A stretch of DNA of 64,000 nt from Cordia subcordata (GCA_028554755.1 JAPTOF010000021.1:4823501-4887500), one strand, 5' to 3'. Positions 1-13,800 are shown, numbered from the stretch's first letter. Numbers and translations: made by a program. The notes: a model not told the origin generated them from the letters alone.

Positions 1-1133
1 CCAATGATGATTTGCATGCATAGAATTAATGTATTTACAATGTTTCAAAAATTCATGTTATGCATCATCCATCAAAATTTATTTGCATTTACTATCTTAG
101 AAAGGAGTTGATGTGTTTGCCATATCAGCTCTCTGAAAAAGATGATGTGTCAAGTTATGATGCATTCTCAAGGTTGATGTGTCAAGCTCTGCTATCACTT
201 CTTTAACTTTAGTGTATACATATAGATATAGATAGGACCTGGGATTTTTCGAAGGGAAAAATTTAGTTCCAGTTGGTTATAGGAAAATGTTGAGATGTGA
301 CAGAAATTACTCAAGCTTCATACTCAGAAATTCAAATAAAATTCTTCCGAAGCTGCAGTTATCCTTTTAAGGGAAGGAATAATTTTTATACCTTCTTTGA
401 CAATTCAGACTTGCTTGAAACAAGAATGGCTTGGAGGAGTAACGGAGGACCTAGTAATAAAACCATTTGAGTTTGAATTACAATCTCTGTAGTACAATCA
501 AATATGCTTCCCTATATAAAGGATTTGACTGAATGCTACGTAGAGTTTGGGTGGACAAAATAAAAATATGCCACTTGAACTGATAACTTGATGACAAGCT
601 CAATACTGTTAAAATTTTCCAATATAGGTGCATGTTTATGTTCATATCAAAGTAAAACACAAATAAGATCTAATTTCTAAAATTAGAAAACAAGTGGTAA
701 ATGCACAATATGTGAAATGAAATGAATGTATAAAATATGTTTCTGATTTCACTTTTTTCATGCATAATCCAGAATAAGGTTGTGGGAAAGATGGATTCAG
801 ATGATTTCAATGGTCTGAATTTGGGAGCTATTGATTTTAGCATGTGTAAACTACTTTTGGTTTTATGAAATGTATACCTGATGAAGTGGCTGTACTGGCT
901 TTATACTCATTTGGGCCTTTTGTTCTGTCTAGTCAGTGTCATATGTAAATTGTTATTGCATGAGAGGCAGTGAGAGAGGGAAACAACTCTCAATCACTAT
1001 GACCTGGGCCGCATGTTTATGCAGAATGTGATTTTGCAAGGGAATAGGAATCTGGATGTGACAGATTTAGTTTTTTGTTGAAAGCATTGACAATCTCCAT
1101 GTTATAACAACTGTGCACGTGTTCAATTTGCAG
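1..1133. other. upstream intron or flank of the START-like gene
   Basis: No coding exon could be supported here. The first certain exon of the adjoining gene begins with the last base of a split codon, so at least one exon lies upstream, either in this stretch and unrecognised or beyond the window edge. The open frames present are short and match nothing I recognise. Confidence 0.5.
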
Positions 1134-3448
1134 GACAATAGCAAATATGGATATAAAACTAGACTTTGTTCCTCCGGCATTCATCAATTTTGTCTCAAGG
1201 CAGCTCATAGGAAGCGGTTTCAAGCTCTACAAAAAGGTAATTCCCCATAGGATAAGTTACTTTTCTTTCTTGCATTTTCTGTTGATTGCTTTAAATTTTA
1301 TGTCTTTCAACATTGCTTAACATACTAGCAGAATAAGACCCTTGCTCCATTCATTCTCCCTTCATCCCGTGCGCTGATTGTTCTTCTATTTGAATTCTGA
1401 ACTTTTACGTCTCAACAGAGAAAATACCAGGGCTAGCCTCTTGGCTTGATCCTATTCCTGTAAGGACTTCCTGGTTGAACTTGATGTGAATGGTGTCTCA
1501 AGGAATTTTGATATCATATTCTGTGCCGTCAAATGAAGTGTTAGCATCCATTTCCACCATTTCTAATTCTACAAACCCTACCCAAACTTACACAAGGGAA
1601 ACCAGAATGGGTAATAGGAATGAGCTTGTGCAGGAAAAAGCAAAGGCAAAATTGCTGGCCACACTCACTAGAACAACAGAACTTGATTGTATGAATCATC
1701 TACAGAACTTGATTATATAAATCATCTGTTTGCTGTATGTTATTGAGGAAACTTATGACATTCCACAAAACTCCAAAAACCATAGACTTCACTTGGGACC
1801 TTGCATTCTTGAGGAAATGAGAAAATGAAATTCTGAAAACTATAATATGAATAGATTGACATAGCCAAAGTTAATGTACAGGACTATATCAAGCCTTACT
1901 TATAGGCTGTACTAGACTTCGTAAGAAGTTACCTGGTTAATAACCTAGATGTTTGTTATCTTAAGCATCAGTTCCAAAATACCTAACAGCTCTTTAAAAT
2001 ATAAAAAATAAGAGACTTGAGATCAGAGAATTTGTAGTACAAATCAAAATACAAAATTGAACATTTTTTCTTTTTCTTTTTCTACTTGTTTGGGTGGGTT
2101 TTGGGATGGGGGTGTCATGGAGATTCTAAACCATCTTCTCTGGAGAACAGCTGTGTCTGCTGCTCATCTCTTATTACAAATAACTTAAGGCATAGATTAT
2201 GCTACTTGAACTTCATAATTGTTTCTCTTGTGTTCGGTTTATGGAACTATTTCAGGAAGTTGCTTCTGTTGCTCAAGGTGATGAAGATTTTGGCAAGGCT
2301 TTAAAAGATCCACTGTATGAGAAACTATGTGCGGCTCTTTATTCAGATAATATATCTTCAGAGAGGGTTGAACCACAAGAGATCAAGCATGATGGGAGTG
2401 TCCTGCTTGAAGAGCGGCCAAGAGAGAATAGTGAACACACAAATGTGGAACAGGAGATTCAGACTGATGACCAAGTTAGCAGAGCTGAAGTCACTGAAAT
2501 TGAAGGGATAGAGATTGATGCAGGTGATCTGGGCAAAGAACAACCAGTAAAGTACAATGAAGATGCAGACTTAGAGAAGGTGCAGATTGATGACCAAGTT
2601 AGCAGCCCCACAGAAGATTCTGTAATTGGAGATAAAAGACCTATATGTGAAATTGAAGAGATGGAGGAAGAAGATACTGAAGAAAGTAAATGCGTGGATG
2701 AGGATAGCAAAGCATCATCTCATCCTCGGACTAACCAAATTCTGACGGAGACTCGTGTCAGTGACAAAATGGAAGTTGTCATTCGGCCTGAGGTAAAAAA
2801 AGCTTTGGGCACATTAGAAAAGGCTATTTTCATCATTCGAGAACATAAATCTAACCTCCAAAATGGGTCTCTGCCCAGCATTAGCATTGAGAAACCAAAT
2901 TTAGAGGAGAATGCTACAAAGGAATGCAAATCCTCAAAGCCTGACCATATGTGTCAAAATGGAGGAACCTTTACAGGGTTGCCAAAAAAGGAATCCACAG
3001 AGACCCAAACAACCTCCTATGAGCCAAGGAACAGCTCTGGGAGTCATGGTTCCAGGTAAACATTTGCCACAGTAACTGACTTAGGAATAAAATGTCAGAA
3101 GACAATGTTAGGCATCTTTAAGATTTACAAGTCTGCCTTAACCAACATTTGTACTGTCCTAATATCAATCTCCCTTTCAGACGCACAGGGTCAAGTTCTT
3201 TTGCCCACGAATCAAATCACAGCAAGGTAGCCCCGGCATCACCAGATGAATTCGTCCAAGATCCAGGTGAGACTCACCATACTGATTTCTATTCAGACAC
3301 TCAAACAGGGGTGGCTAGTTCGGATAAAACAACAGTAGGAGATAATGCACTGGATGCTAATCCAAACGGCGTCAATGAAGAAATGAAGAGTAAAAAGAAG
3401 AAAAAGAATCTGAGATGCTGCTGTTTGTATTATGTATATGGTCAATAG
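1134..3448 (+). CDS. START-like (Bet v 1/polyketide-cyclase fold) lipid-binding protein, 3' part
   Basis: Three exons are supported: 1134-1236, 2256-3055 and 3181-3448, each bounded by AG acceptors and GT donors and keeping one frame. The first reads TIANMDIKLDFVPPAFINF and then SRQLIGSGFKLYKK. This is the usual end of plant START-type lipid-binding proteins, where the last strand is followed by the C-terminal helix. The next exon continues EVASVAQGDEDFGKALKDP and LYEKLCAAL. After that comes a long, acidic, low-complexity tail rich in Glu, Asp and Ser (about residues 70-300 of the visible part), then a short basic run and LRCCCLYYVYGQ before the stop. The catalytic or ligand-binding N-terminal half is not visible. 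Lipid or sterol binding is inferred from the family; the ligand is unknown. The exon chain is well supported, the family name moderately. Confidence 0.7.
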
Positions 3449-3689
3449 TTGCTTGAACACGAAGAAGGCAGCTATGCAGAATAGTCGTCACCTGTAGTTT
3501 ATCCGACGTATAGCATTACAGCAATTCTGTTGCGAATTAATTCATGATAAACCATCTCTAATTCATAAAGTCCTACTCATCAATAGCTCAAACTATGCTG
3601 CTAGCTCACTATCATATCGTTGTTTGTATGTGATAAACACTATCAGGAATTTTAGTTTGAATTATAGCATGCACTTCTCAGTATCATTT

Positions 3690-4030
3690 GCCAAGCTCTT
3701 TGACAAAGATCGTGAAGAATCCAAAAAGCATTCGGTCGTTATGGCTCAGTTTTCCGACAATAAGGTGAAAGGGGTCGAGGCTTCAATGGTGGAAGGGGTC
3801 GCGACTCTAATCAATATTCCACGAACTTCTTTCCAAAATTCTCTGGTGGACTTGGATATAAATGGTGGAAATTCCTACTAGAATTAGACTCTTCATCAAG
3901 CAAATTTGACTAAGTATGAGCATTCAAATTACAATTCTTCAAGATTACAACGATACTTGTGTGACGTTTGGCCACAATTGTCATGCCCACAAACTGAGAC
4001 CCCTGAAGAGGGTAACATGCTGGGCGCTAG
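3690..4030 (+). pseudogene. degenerate copia-type gag fragment
   Basis: In a shifting frame this stretch reads an Arg/Gly-rich linker (GRGFNGGRGRDSNQYSTNFF), then about 110 bases later a remnant FGHNC, as in a gag zinc knuckle (C-x2-C-x4-H-x4-C). No protease, integrase or LTR is visible. It lies just beyond the 3' end of the START-like gene. The call rests on composition and a partial knuckle, so it is tentative. Confidence 0.35.
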
Positions 4031-4109
4031 GAAGGAACGGCCTTCCTGGACGTGCAAGGCACTAACTTCCAATCAAAATTAAGTACTGCTCAGACATGTA
4101 AGGCATTAA

Positions 4110-4290
4110 AGGCCTGTTTGAATTGGCTTTTTTTTTTCATAGAAAATCATTTTTTTCTCCTCTAAGAAAAGCATTTTCTTTTTTCAAAAGAAGTATTTCA
4201 ATTAGATTTCTAAAAAAGCTAAAATTCTTTTTAAAAAAAGCTTAATTTCAACATTTTTCAGAAGCTAAAACTTTTAGCTTTTCAAAAGGG
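4110..4290 (+). repeat. truncated Tourist-like MITE
   Basis: The left end (TAA then aGGCCTGTTTGAATTGGCTTTTTT) matches the terminal motif of better-preserved elements at 23.85 and 59.7 kb. The expected right terminus is missing, and the sequence runs into the next repeat. Confidence 0.4.
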
Positions 4291-5616
4291 TTAATTCCAC
4301 CTAAAAACCCTAACTTTTACATGGAGCAACACATATTAACCCTTATATTTGGTTTTAGCCACTTATTAACCATTGACTTGGGTAAAAATCTAACAATATT
4401 GTATTTCTATTGATAAAAGTAAACTAATTACTAAATTGCTTTTCTTTTTTAATTTTGTATTTAAAAATTAAACCTTTAAAAATATATCCTTGAAAAGAAT
4501 TACAACTCTTGGCCTTTAATTTGTTTGACTCCAACACATTTTAGAATGTTATTTTACTTACATTGACACAAAAAGTCTCATTTATGTACACAAAAATATG
4601 TATGAACTTATAGCCCCAAGGGGTGGCTCTAGTGGTAAGTGGCAAATTCTTGCCTATGCAAGGTTGGGGATTCGAATACTCTAAGAAGGCATGGGTACAA
4701 TTTGTTAACTACTCTGGGTATCAGACTCTTGACCCTGGTGCATGTCTTGGGGTGGACCGCTGCACCCCGAGATTTTGGTTGACATCCAACTGTTTGGCTA
4801 GACAATGGGATGCAGGCATGTCAAGCTTAGCTTTAAGTGGGGCAAGTACTAATCTTGTCTATACATTGTTGGCTGGGTGAATGCGGATGCTTCCTAGGTT
4901 ATCAAATAGAAACTCATATATGCTTGTATGAATATGACCATACATACACACACACACACGTGTATATGATTGGTTGAGTGATTATATAGACCAAAGCCCT
5001 CCTTTCTCAACTACAAGCACCCCCACCCAATTTTGTAGGTTGAACCCACCTTAGCATCCTCACCCCTTACTCTAGTTAAACCTGTCCTCATACTATCCTA
5101 AACCCAAGATAATACAATCCTCCCTCCCTGTGCTTGTACATAAACATACAATTACATGAGTGTATTTAACTATCTATATGTATATTTGGTTTGTATATGC
5201 ATGTGTGTCTTTGGTATGAATCTTTAAGTGTGTGACTGATGATGAAAAAGTGGATTTAGTATGAATCTCTAAGTGTGTGAGTGATGATGAAAAAGTGGAT
5301 TTGTGTTTTTGATGATGATAATGATTGCGACAATTAATTAGAAGATAAAGGTGGTGTGTGTTGATTAAAATACATATATATTTTGGTGTGATTTTTGGTG
5401 TTTGTATCCACCAAAGAAAAAAAAATAAAGAGAGAAAAAGGAAGTGAGAGATTGTGGCTTAAATAGTAAAGGTAAAATAGTCCAAAAAATATATAATACT
5501 AACTTGTCTATTAATTTTTTAATAGTAATTTAAAAAAGGTTGATAAGTGGCTAAAACTAAATATAAGAGTTAATAAGTGATTCGGCAAAGAACTAGTTAA
5601 GATAAGTTGAGTTAAT
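4291..5616. mobile_element. non-autonomous DNA element with long terminal inverted repeats
   Basis: Near the left end is TTAACCCTTATATTTGGTTT followed by TAGCCACTTATTAACC (from about 4345). The reverse complement of the right part (about 5535-5575) reads TTAACTCTTATATTTAGTTT followed by TAGCCACTTATCAACC. Beyond these, both ends are related over roughly 80 bases. No transposase is present. Long imperfect inverted repeats suggest a Mutator-like non-autonomous element. A SINE is nested inside. Exact ends and target duplications could not be fixed. Confidence 0.5.
4607..4924 (+). mobile_element. tRNA-derived SINE
   Basis: A pol III promoter-like A box (GGTGGCTCTAGTGGTAAG, about 4621) is followed about 40 bases on by a B box (GGGGATTCGAATACTC). 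The element is flanked by an 8-bp direct repeat TGTATGAA at 4599-4606 and 4925-4932, as expected for target-primed insertion. The 85-codon open frame inside it is incidental. It is not a functional tRNA gene: no cloverleaf acceptor stem is present. Confidence 0.75.
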
Positions 5617-7879
5617 ACTACTCTGGTTATGGGTGCTCCAGTAAAGGTATCCTACCTATAAGACAAGGGAGTTGCACAACGGTATAGTACCAGTCAAAAG
5701 TCCTCCGATGGTTAAGTTAGTAGTGTATTAATAGGGAGAATATTCTATATTTGGTAGCTTTCATTTTAAGGTAATAGGATGACTTACCTCATTTTCTATG
5801 CAAATGGTCAATTTATAGGACATTTCCTAAGACACATGGACCTCTAGGGAACAGTCTATGTACTTGGAGCGTGCAGAGAGCACATTGAGTCTTGGACTTT
5901 GCTGGCCGTGCTTGCACATATGCTTGGTCGGTCTGACTTGGGCGAATCGAGTTGGGGTAAGGCAATGCCTGATCCTCCATCAATAAGCGTCATTCCATTT
6001 AAAAGTTAGGGAAGGGTATGATTTTGAAAATTTTTTATCAAGTAATTAATTGCACGCTCACCCATCAAAGAAATCCCCAAAAAAATTGAGGTTAACTATT
6101 AAAAAAAACACATAATTTAGATAATTATATAGTTAAAGATCAACCATTTTATTGAGAGAAAAATCTATTAACTTATTATATATATTCTTATTTCAATCTA
6201 AATGTTTATGAAATTTAGAAACAAAAAAAATTAAAATATTTTGTTTCGTGGAACATGTTCATTAGCAAAGCAATCGCATATAATATAGTTTGTTTCACTT
6301 AATTTGATATTCTATTATTAGTTTTAATTTAAAAAGGAAAAGGGTGGCAGTAAATTGCTATTTGTTTGCTTTAGTTAAATAAAACAGAGGGGAAAGAAAA
6401 AGAACAAGAAAAGAAAGAAATCTCGGTGAAGTGACATGCCTTGTCATTTTAGAGCCTGTTTGGCTAAGCTCATAACCTGGTTTGCTAAAATAGAGAATTT
6501 ACATAGTTGACTACATAGTTTATAAGTATTTTTTTATGGATATATAAGTTGGAAAAAAAAAAAAAAAACCAATGTACCACCTTTTTCTTAAAGGGGACCT
6601 TACATTATAGTCCCTCACAAGGTGCTCATTCGTTAAACATTGTGCTCCTTCTGTGCGTGAATAGTACGTGCTATTGTTCACATGTTGCTGTTCACGCACG
6701 GTAGATATTTGTTCACTATCCCACAACTATTTGTTTACTGACTATCTGTTTATTATCCTATAACTATTTGTTTACGGACTTTCATATATACATCAAATAT
6801 TTGTTCATTACCCCAGAACTATTTGTTTACTGCTCTCACTCATTCAAACATACGAACATAGACACATATATTTGTTTACTAATTTACATATATTTATTCA
6901 CCGCTCCATATATATTTGTTAATTATTCTATATATATTTGTTAATTATTCTATATATATATTTGTTCATCATTCTCTTACACACATAGACATATACAAAT
7001 ACATCAAATATTTGTTCACTCCCCCACAACTATTTGTTCACTGATTTTTTATATACATTAAATATTTGTTCATTATCCCACAACTATTTGTTCACCCCAT
7101 ATATATGCATATTTGAAGGTGAAGGTGGACTTTAATGGCAGATTGATCTTGGAGTGTCCAACCACTATGTGGAGGTACTGTTAGAATCACGATGAGGAGA
7201 GAAAAAAATTGGTAATTGCGAAGCAGCAAGATGATGCCAAAATTTTCGCCGGCATAAAGAAGAAGACAACTGGCTTTAATGGTGAATCGACACCTAGGAG
7301 GGTTTCTTAGACATGATGCACATCATTAATATCAACAAAAAAAGGACAAATTTTACAGTGATCTTTATTTGGAGTGAGATGATCAGTGTTATCAACGGTG
7401 AAGCAAAGAAGAAAAGAAGGGAAAAAGAGAGAGGCGAGAAAGAGAAGAAGGACCATGATATAATTTGCGTTTCTTAAAGGGCTTATAAGCTCATTGTCAA
7501 ACTAATGAAAATATCAATTTACCTTTAAAAAAGTACCACATTAATTAATGGCATATCCTTTTAGTCATTTTAGCTATTATTATTATTTATAAATACTTAT
7601 TTATCAAATATATTAATAACTTATAAGCACATATTATTCAAATATATTATAACTTTAAGATAGTGGTTGGCTTTGCTTATTTGATACTTGCAACATCTAA
7701 ACAATAAAAAACATATATTTGAGATTTTTTTTTTTCTAAGTGTATATAAGCACCTATAGTAAACAAAGTGAAACTCCGACCTTTTTGATAAGTAACTTTT
7801 TGCTTGCACGCACGAGGTGCTTAAAAATAAACTCCCAACACTACAAGCCCAGACTTGCAAGCAGTGTCTTGCATATACC
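5617..7879. other. repeat-rich intergenic region
   Basis: No gene is supported. The stretch has AT-rich DNA, a hAT-MITE-like terminus at about 6452 (GAGCCTGTTTGGCTAAGC), the repeat array listed separately, and a purine-rich part at 7200-7460 of unknown origin. Poly-purine runs near 7380-7450 are low complexity. Confidence 0.5.
6690..7105 (+). repeat. degenerate tandem array of an ACAACTATTTGTT motif
   Basis: The motif CCACAACTATTTGTTCAC, or slightly changed forms of it (CTATAACTATTTGTTTAC, CAGAACTATTTGTTTACT, TATATTTGTTCATCATTC), recurs every 35-60 bases. A related array in inverted orientation lies at 61325-61480. No open frame is involved. The repeat family is not one I can name. Confidence 0.6.
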
Positions 7880-10800
7880 ATGCTCTCCAGAAGGTGGAAG
7901 AAGAAGCAGCTGCTTTGTTCATCAGCATTGCTCTCATCAACAACTCTACTACGCAGAACATCAACACCACGTTCTTTATCCAATGCATACATACAAAAAC
8001 ACCATCACAATCCCATTTTACACCCACAATTTTCCACACATCGCTCGTCTTCTCACGAAATCAAACAGACTTTATTCCCTTTTTCTTTTTCTTCACCTTT
8101 TCGAAACCCTAGCCTTCATCTCACTTTCAGCTCTGCCGCTTCCACTGGAACCGTTTCGTGCTGGAATTGCAATGCCGTAGCTTCCGATACGACGGTGTTT
8201 CTGTTTTGTGATGCTTGCCGGAGCATCCAGCCGGTTGAGCACTCCGTTGATTATTTCCGCATATTCGGCCTGTATGTTTATCTTTTTTTAAAAAAAATTA
8301 TTTTTATAATTTGAAATTGTGCTTTTCTCCGCCTGGTGATGATGTGATTAGTACATTATTTGACTTTTATTAGGTTTCCTGAATCTAATTACGGCTTCGT
8401 TTGGATTGATTTTTAGCAAAAGTACTTATTTGGTACTTTTACAAAAGGTGTCCTTCTAAGATACTCAAATTTCTGGCTCCTGAAGCTGAATATGAGTTTT
8501 TTTTTTTAATATATATATTTTTTAAGAGTAGTAGACGAGCTGTAGAATTTGACGTTGCTGGAGAGATTTAACGCGTCTCGTTTTCTCCTCGCCGGAATTA
8601 TTCATGAATGGTTTTGTCTTCAACTTGTTTCACTCCAAGTGCTTGATCTTAGGTCATGTCGAATTAGTGGTGCTATTCCAATAAGTATTGGGAATTTGGT
8701 TAGTTTGACTAGCATTTACTTGTGGAGTAATAACCTAACTCGCTTAGTTCCAACAAGTTTGGGTCAATTGTTGTCCTTTCTGAGCTCGATCTTGGTAAAA
8801 ACTCGCTTACTGGTTCGAATCCTGTGTCTTTTTCGGGTCTAGTGAATCTTATTTTACTTGATATGTGGCTGAATTTCTTGTGTGGGGCAGTTCGTCCCGG
8901 CATTGGAATGTTATCCAAGTTGAACTGCTCGGGGAATAATTTCTCTTCTTTGATACCTGCTCAACTGGGTGACCTTGGTTAACGGGTTGGCTTTGATCTC
9001 AGCTCAAATGTGTTGACCAGGTCTTTGCCCTGGATTTGAGAGGGTTGAGGAATTTGCAGAGGATGTTCATCGGGAAGTAATTCTTTAAGCTTTCAAGTCA
9101 TTTTTGACTGGGTAGCATCCTTTTTGAAAACCATGTAATAGGTTGGTTTTATGCTCGAGAGCCAGTGTTTTAATTTTTGTGTCAAAGTTGAGTGGGTTAT
9201 ATCTTTCCTTGAAACCCATGAATAGCATAGATTCATGCACCAAATTGCCCCTTATGCTTAAAGACCAATAGTTTAAGGTTTTGGGTTAGTGTTCCATCTT
9301 AAAGAATTGGTGTTATGGCTATGCGTCTCGTGACTCCTTGCCTCCCCAGATGACCTAGAAAATAGATATCCAAACATATGCTATGAAATTGAGAAGAAAA
9401 CGATAATATCATTATGTGAATGATTAATAAGACTGTGGATTTGGTTCATTTAAGTCATAGAATAGCTTTTTGTTCTTGTTTCTTGTTTTTCTTTTTTGCC
9501 ATAAGTCACAGTTGCATGTAAATCTACAAAAAGAAAGGGCATGAAGATGCAGAAGAGAAGTATGACATGTCAATGTATATGCACTTGAGATGTGTCTGTC
9601 TCTGTGTGTGTATATGTTCCAAGCAAAACATGTCAAAAAATGGGAAAATATTCAGCCTGAGAGGTTGTTGGTCTATAGAGTTTCCCATGTTCTGACCCAG
9701 TTACTAAATGTCCAAATTTATTTATTTCAAATTGAATTTATTGTTTTAACGAGTTGAATTTTGTATTTCAGTCATTTGAATAAGTATCTTACTTGAAAGT
9801 GAAAGAAAATTTGAAGTATTACTTGATACTATACAGTTTCTTAAGTCGAAATGAACTCAAAATTTAAAGTATGCATGTTTTTGAGTCGCTGAATATATTA
9901 TGGATATATTAGGGAGAAGAAATATGAAATTGAGGGAGGGAATTTGGAGGGGAAGTACAAAGACTGGCAGAAGAAGCTGCATCCTGATCTTGTTCATTCA
10001 AAATCCAAGGTTAGCAGTTGTATGCTTTGTAGCTGACTTTAATTATTTTTATCCTTTCCCCTCTTCCCCTTCATAATGTAATTTTTGCCTGTCAGTGTTC
10101 TTTCCTTTTCTGAGTTTTTTTTTTTTTTGCACGTGTTGTTTTGATTAGGAAGAAAGAGAATATGCTGCTGAACAGTCTGCTCGAGTGACCACTGCATACC
10201 GCACACTCACTAATCCATTATCAAGGGCGATATACATTGTATGTTTGTGTAAAGATAATATGAACTATAATATCTCTGAGTAGCATGGACAATCTTATGT
10301 GTTGAAGTTTTTATCTTTCATAAAGTCTGGCAAGTTTAGATGGTTTATGTGATTTACGAATGAATGATCTTTCCGCAGTGGGAGATAAGATGAATATGTT
10401 ATGTGGGGCTAATTCTGTCTTCTAAGACAACTTATGCTCATTCATTGAATTAATCCTTTTTGCTAATTTAATTGAATATTTAGTTAACTTAATCTCGGAT
10501 GAACAAGAATACAGGCTGGCCTAGAGTTATAAGTTTGTCTATTCAAATATCTTACCTTCCCAAAAAAGATAAGTCATATAATTTGGGATATATAAAGCTA
10601 CCAGTTATATGCTTGCTGTTAGCAATTTGGATGAACGTGATTTGGGAGGCTGTGAAGAACTATCATTTACAAATTGTGTCTAACTGCTTCAGTAAATTGT
10701 TCAGCATTTTGTCCTAGTGACAGTTATTTTTGAATGAAAGATCACCACATATTCTTGTATTCTTTTGGTTGACAATCTTAGCGTTATGTTGATATATGTT

Positions 10801-13800
10801 ACTGCTATAGATGAACAAGATCTGACTTCTTCACCTCCTCTTTCCCTTTGAATTTCTAGTTAAAGTTAGAAGGCATAGATGTAGATGAAGAAGAAAGAAT
10901 ATCAGATCCGGAGTTACTTTCTGAGGTATCATGTTTGCTGTATTTACTCCCTTTTTCTTTGTCATTTTTCCCTCTTTATATGGAAATCCGTGATGAGCTT
11001 CTGTTATATTATACATTATACAAGAAAAGTGCAATATGATGAGGCAATTACCAATTGGTGAACAAAGATAGATGATAGGGTGTGAAAACCAAAGCATTAA
11101 GCGTCCAACATTTCATTTTATGACTTACCGCTTTTGATTCTTCCTTGTTTGACCATATGGGATTTAAATAATATAGAGCACATGTTTTCTGTTTCAGAAC
11201 CATTTAGTTGCTCATTGCTTCTGTAGAAAATCGACTCACCTATTCACAATTCTCAATCCTGCAATTGCTTCCAAACATGTAATTGTAATGACTTTGAGAT
11301 ACCTATTTTAGAGTTAATGTAATTTTTAATGAGTTCTATTATAGTATTTGCAGAGAGATGGTTTATGACTTTATTCTAACCAGAATATCTGGCTTGGAAT
11401 ATGAAAGTTAATTATGGAATCCAATTTGCACTTTAATAGCAGAAGTGTGGAAGCTATGACTCAAATTAGAATCCTAGAACTGAGTGAAGGGTCTGTATCT
11501 TGATAATAACCGCATAGGAGGTATGATCACTAGGAAAGTATAACCATGGTCTAGATATATATATGAGAAGAAGATGTGAACATTGGAAGATATGCAGTGT
11601 TCACGAAGGAGGGAGTTGAGCTCCATTGAAAGAAATTGTAAAGAACTGAGAAAATTTACATAAATGTAAAGAAACTGAAAGGAAAAGATGGAAGAGCACT
11701 TTCTTAGCAATTTTTACATTCTGTTCATGCTTATATATTTACGGCTATAACAGAATGCTTAGATCAGCTAACCAATAGAGGTACTCGAGTATACCTCCTC
11801 CAACCAAACCATGAGGTACTGGAGTATACCTCCTCCAACCAAACCATGACACATAATAGGGATAGCAAAGTAAAGAAGCCATTCATTATCACCAACTCCA
11901 AAACATTGGATCACGAAACCCCATGCAGCTTCAAAATTGAACAGTTTCAATGTCTCATAGACTGATTTGATCAGTGCCCTTCTTGTAGCATCAAAATTGT
12001 GTATTCCTAAATATTCGTTAGACTTTTCTCATGATATGTGATAAATCAAAACAATGATGAGACCTGGGAAATTCCTCAGCAATTTCACTCTGCAGAGCCC
12101 TGCATCTACATGTGAATAATGGTCTTTGGAGTCTGTCTTACGGTGCATAATCTGAGCAAGCAGACATAAGATGCCACAGTCTCATCTGTAAGCCGGGCAC
12201 ACCCCAGCAAAACAAACTGACCATGGCAATTTATGCCAACAATTGCTGGAAGGGAGATCACATTTTTTGTTTGACAAATGTGTATTGACAAAGAAAGTTA
12301 CATTGCTGAAGTAATCACAAGCAGCACTAGACTACCCAAAGAACATTCTTAACACGACCTTCGTAATTAATCCATCAAGTCAAAGAAATTAGGGCTAGTT
12401 AATTGCATGCGACTGGTATAACTGTAGATGGCTACAGTGTCTCGAGAACCCTTACCACCAAAGTCTATTTCAACGTTATATTGAACTGAATACACTTTAT
12501 GGCTTTCACCAGATTTATAAACTCGATAAGTCAGTTGCGTATTCGCCACATTTAGTTGCCAAGAATGCAAGTCTGCTGACCAACTTTTGTTGAGACTTCA
12601 TGAAAAGTTTTATAGTGTATACCTAATCTGCTCGTTTCTCCATTGGTGATGGGGTCTTCAGAACTGGTGCATTATTCTTGCTATCGTCGCCTACTTTAAC
12701 TTCTTTGAGAGCAGAACATAAGGCTGCTAGTTCTGAAATAATTTCAGTGTTCTTTATATTGTTACACAAGACTCCTCAAAGCCTTTTAAGCTCCTTTCAA
12801 AAAATAACCATTGAATCTGAGCCTTCTCTTGACAGTAATGAGCATCCTTCCAAAGAGAGATATCCCACCACTCCTACAAATACTTGCTGCAACAGATGCA
12901 TTTTTATCCAATACCCCATAGACCTAGAAAACTAGCTCTCTAACTGCCTTACAAATTATGAATAATGTTCCTATGCCTGCTTATCCTGCATTCCACACCA
13001 CTCCAATTATAATTCTTCAAGAGTCGGAAAACTTCCTAAATGCTTATCAAGCCCCAAACTTGAATCCATACTCCTACAAGATTGAAGCTTCAAAGTCTTC
13101 AAATTACCACAATACAACAATGTCGACAACCATCCATCATCCATCCTATGATCACAAAGTGTCAACTCCTCCAACATATGACATCATTGCCTTCTTGCCT
13201 TAATCCAATCATAACTTCCCTCACTCCCAACAAGCTGCAACTTCACTAACCGCCTACACCAGTGAGCGAAAATAGTTAACCCAATATCCGTAATCACTGG
13301 CTCCGCATAAACCCCATTCACATCCGCATAAACCCAGTTTACATTACCAATCACTTTCAGAATCTGCAAATTTGTAAATTCATTTAGTCCTTTCAACACC
13401 AAATCATTTTGCATTATGCAATTCCAACCCCTGCAATGTCTCACATTCTTCAGCCAAATATTTCAATCTTTCTTTACGTGAATTATGTAAATCCACCCTC
13501 AAGAAATTCCCACACCCTTCAGCTAAAATCTTAAACACCAAACAAGTGACACCTCAGACTCATGGGTGAGAAGAGCAAATCTAAGTAACACCGGATGACC
13601 ATCCCAGTCCTACCACAGATTGAAAACTTATAGTGTGATTTCTTAGGTGAGCTTGTGCTTTTAGAACCTGGAACCACCATTAGGGTCTGATTCGAATTCC
13701 CTGAGACATCCTCGTCCTCTTGCTCATCATCTTCGTCAACAAATATTTGTCTAGGTTTCCTCTCATCATTCCAACCCCAAAACGATGTTATTTTAGTTTG

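Noticed and set aside
4623..4880. 85-codon open frame
   Set aside because: It lies wholly in the SINE and includes the pol III boxes.
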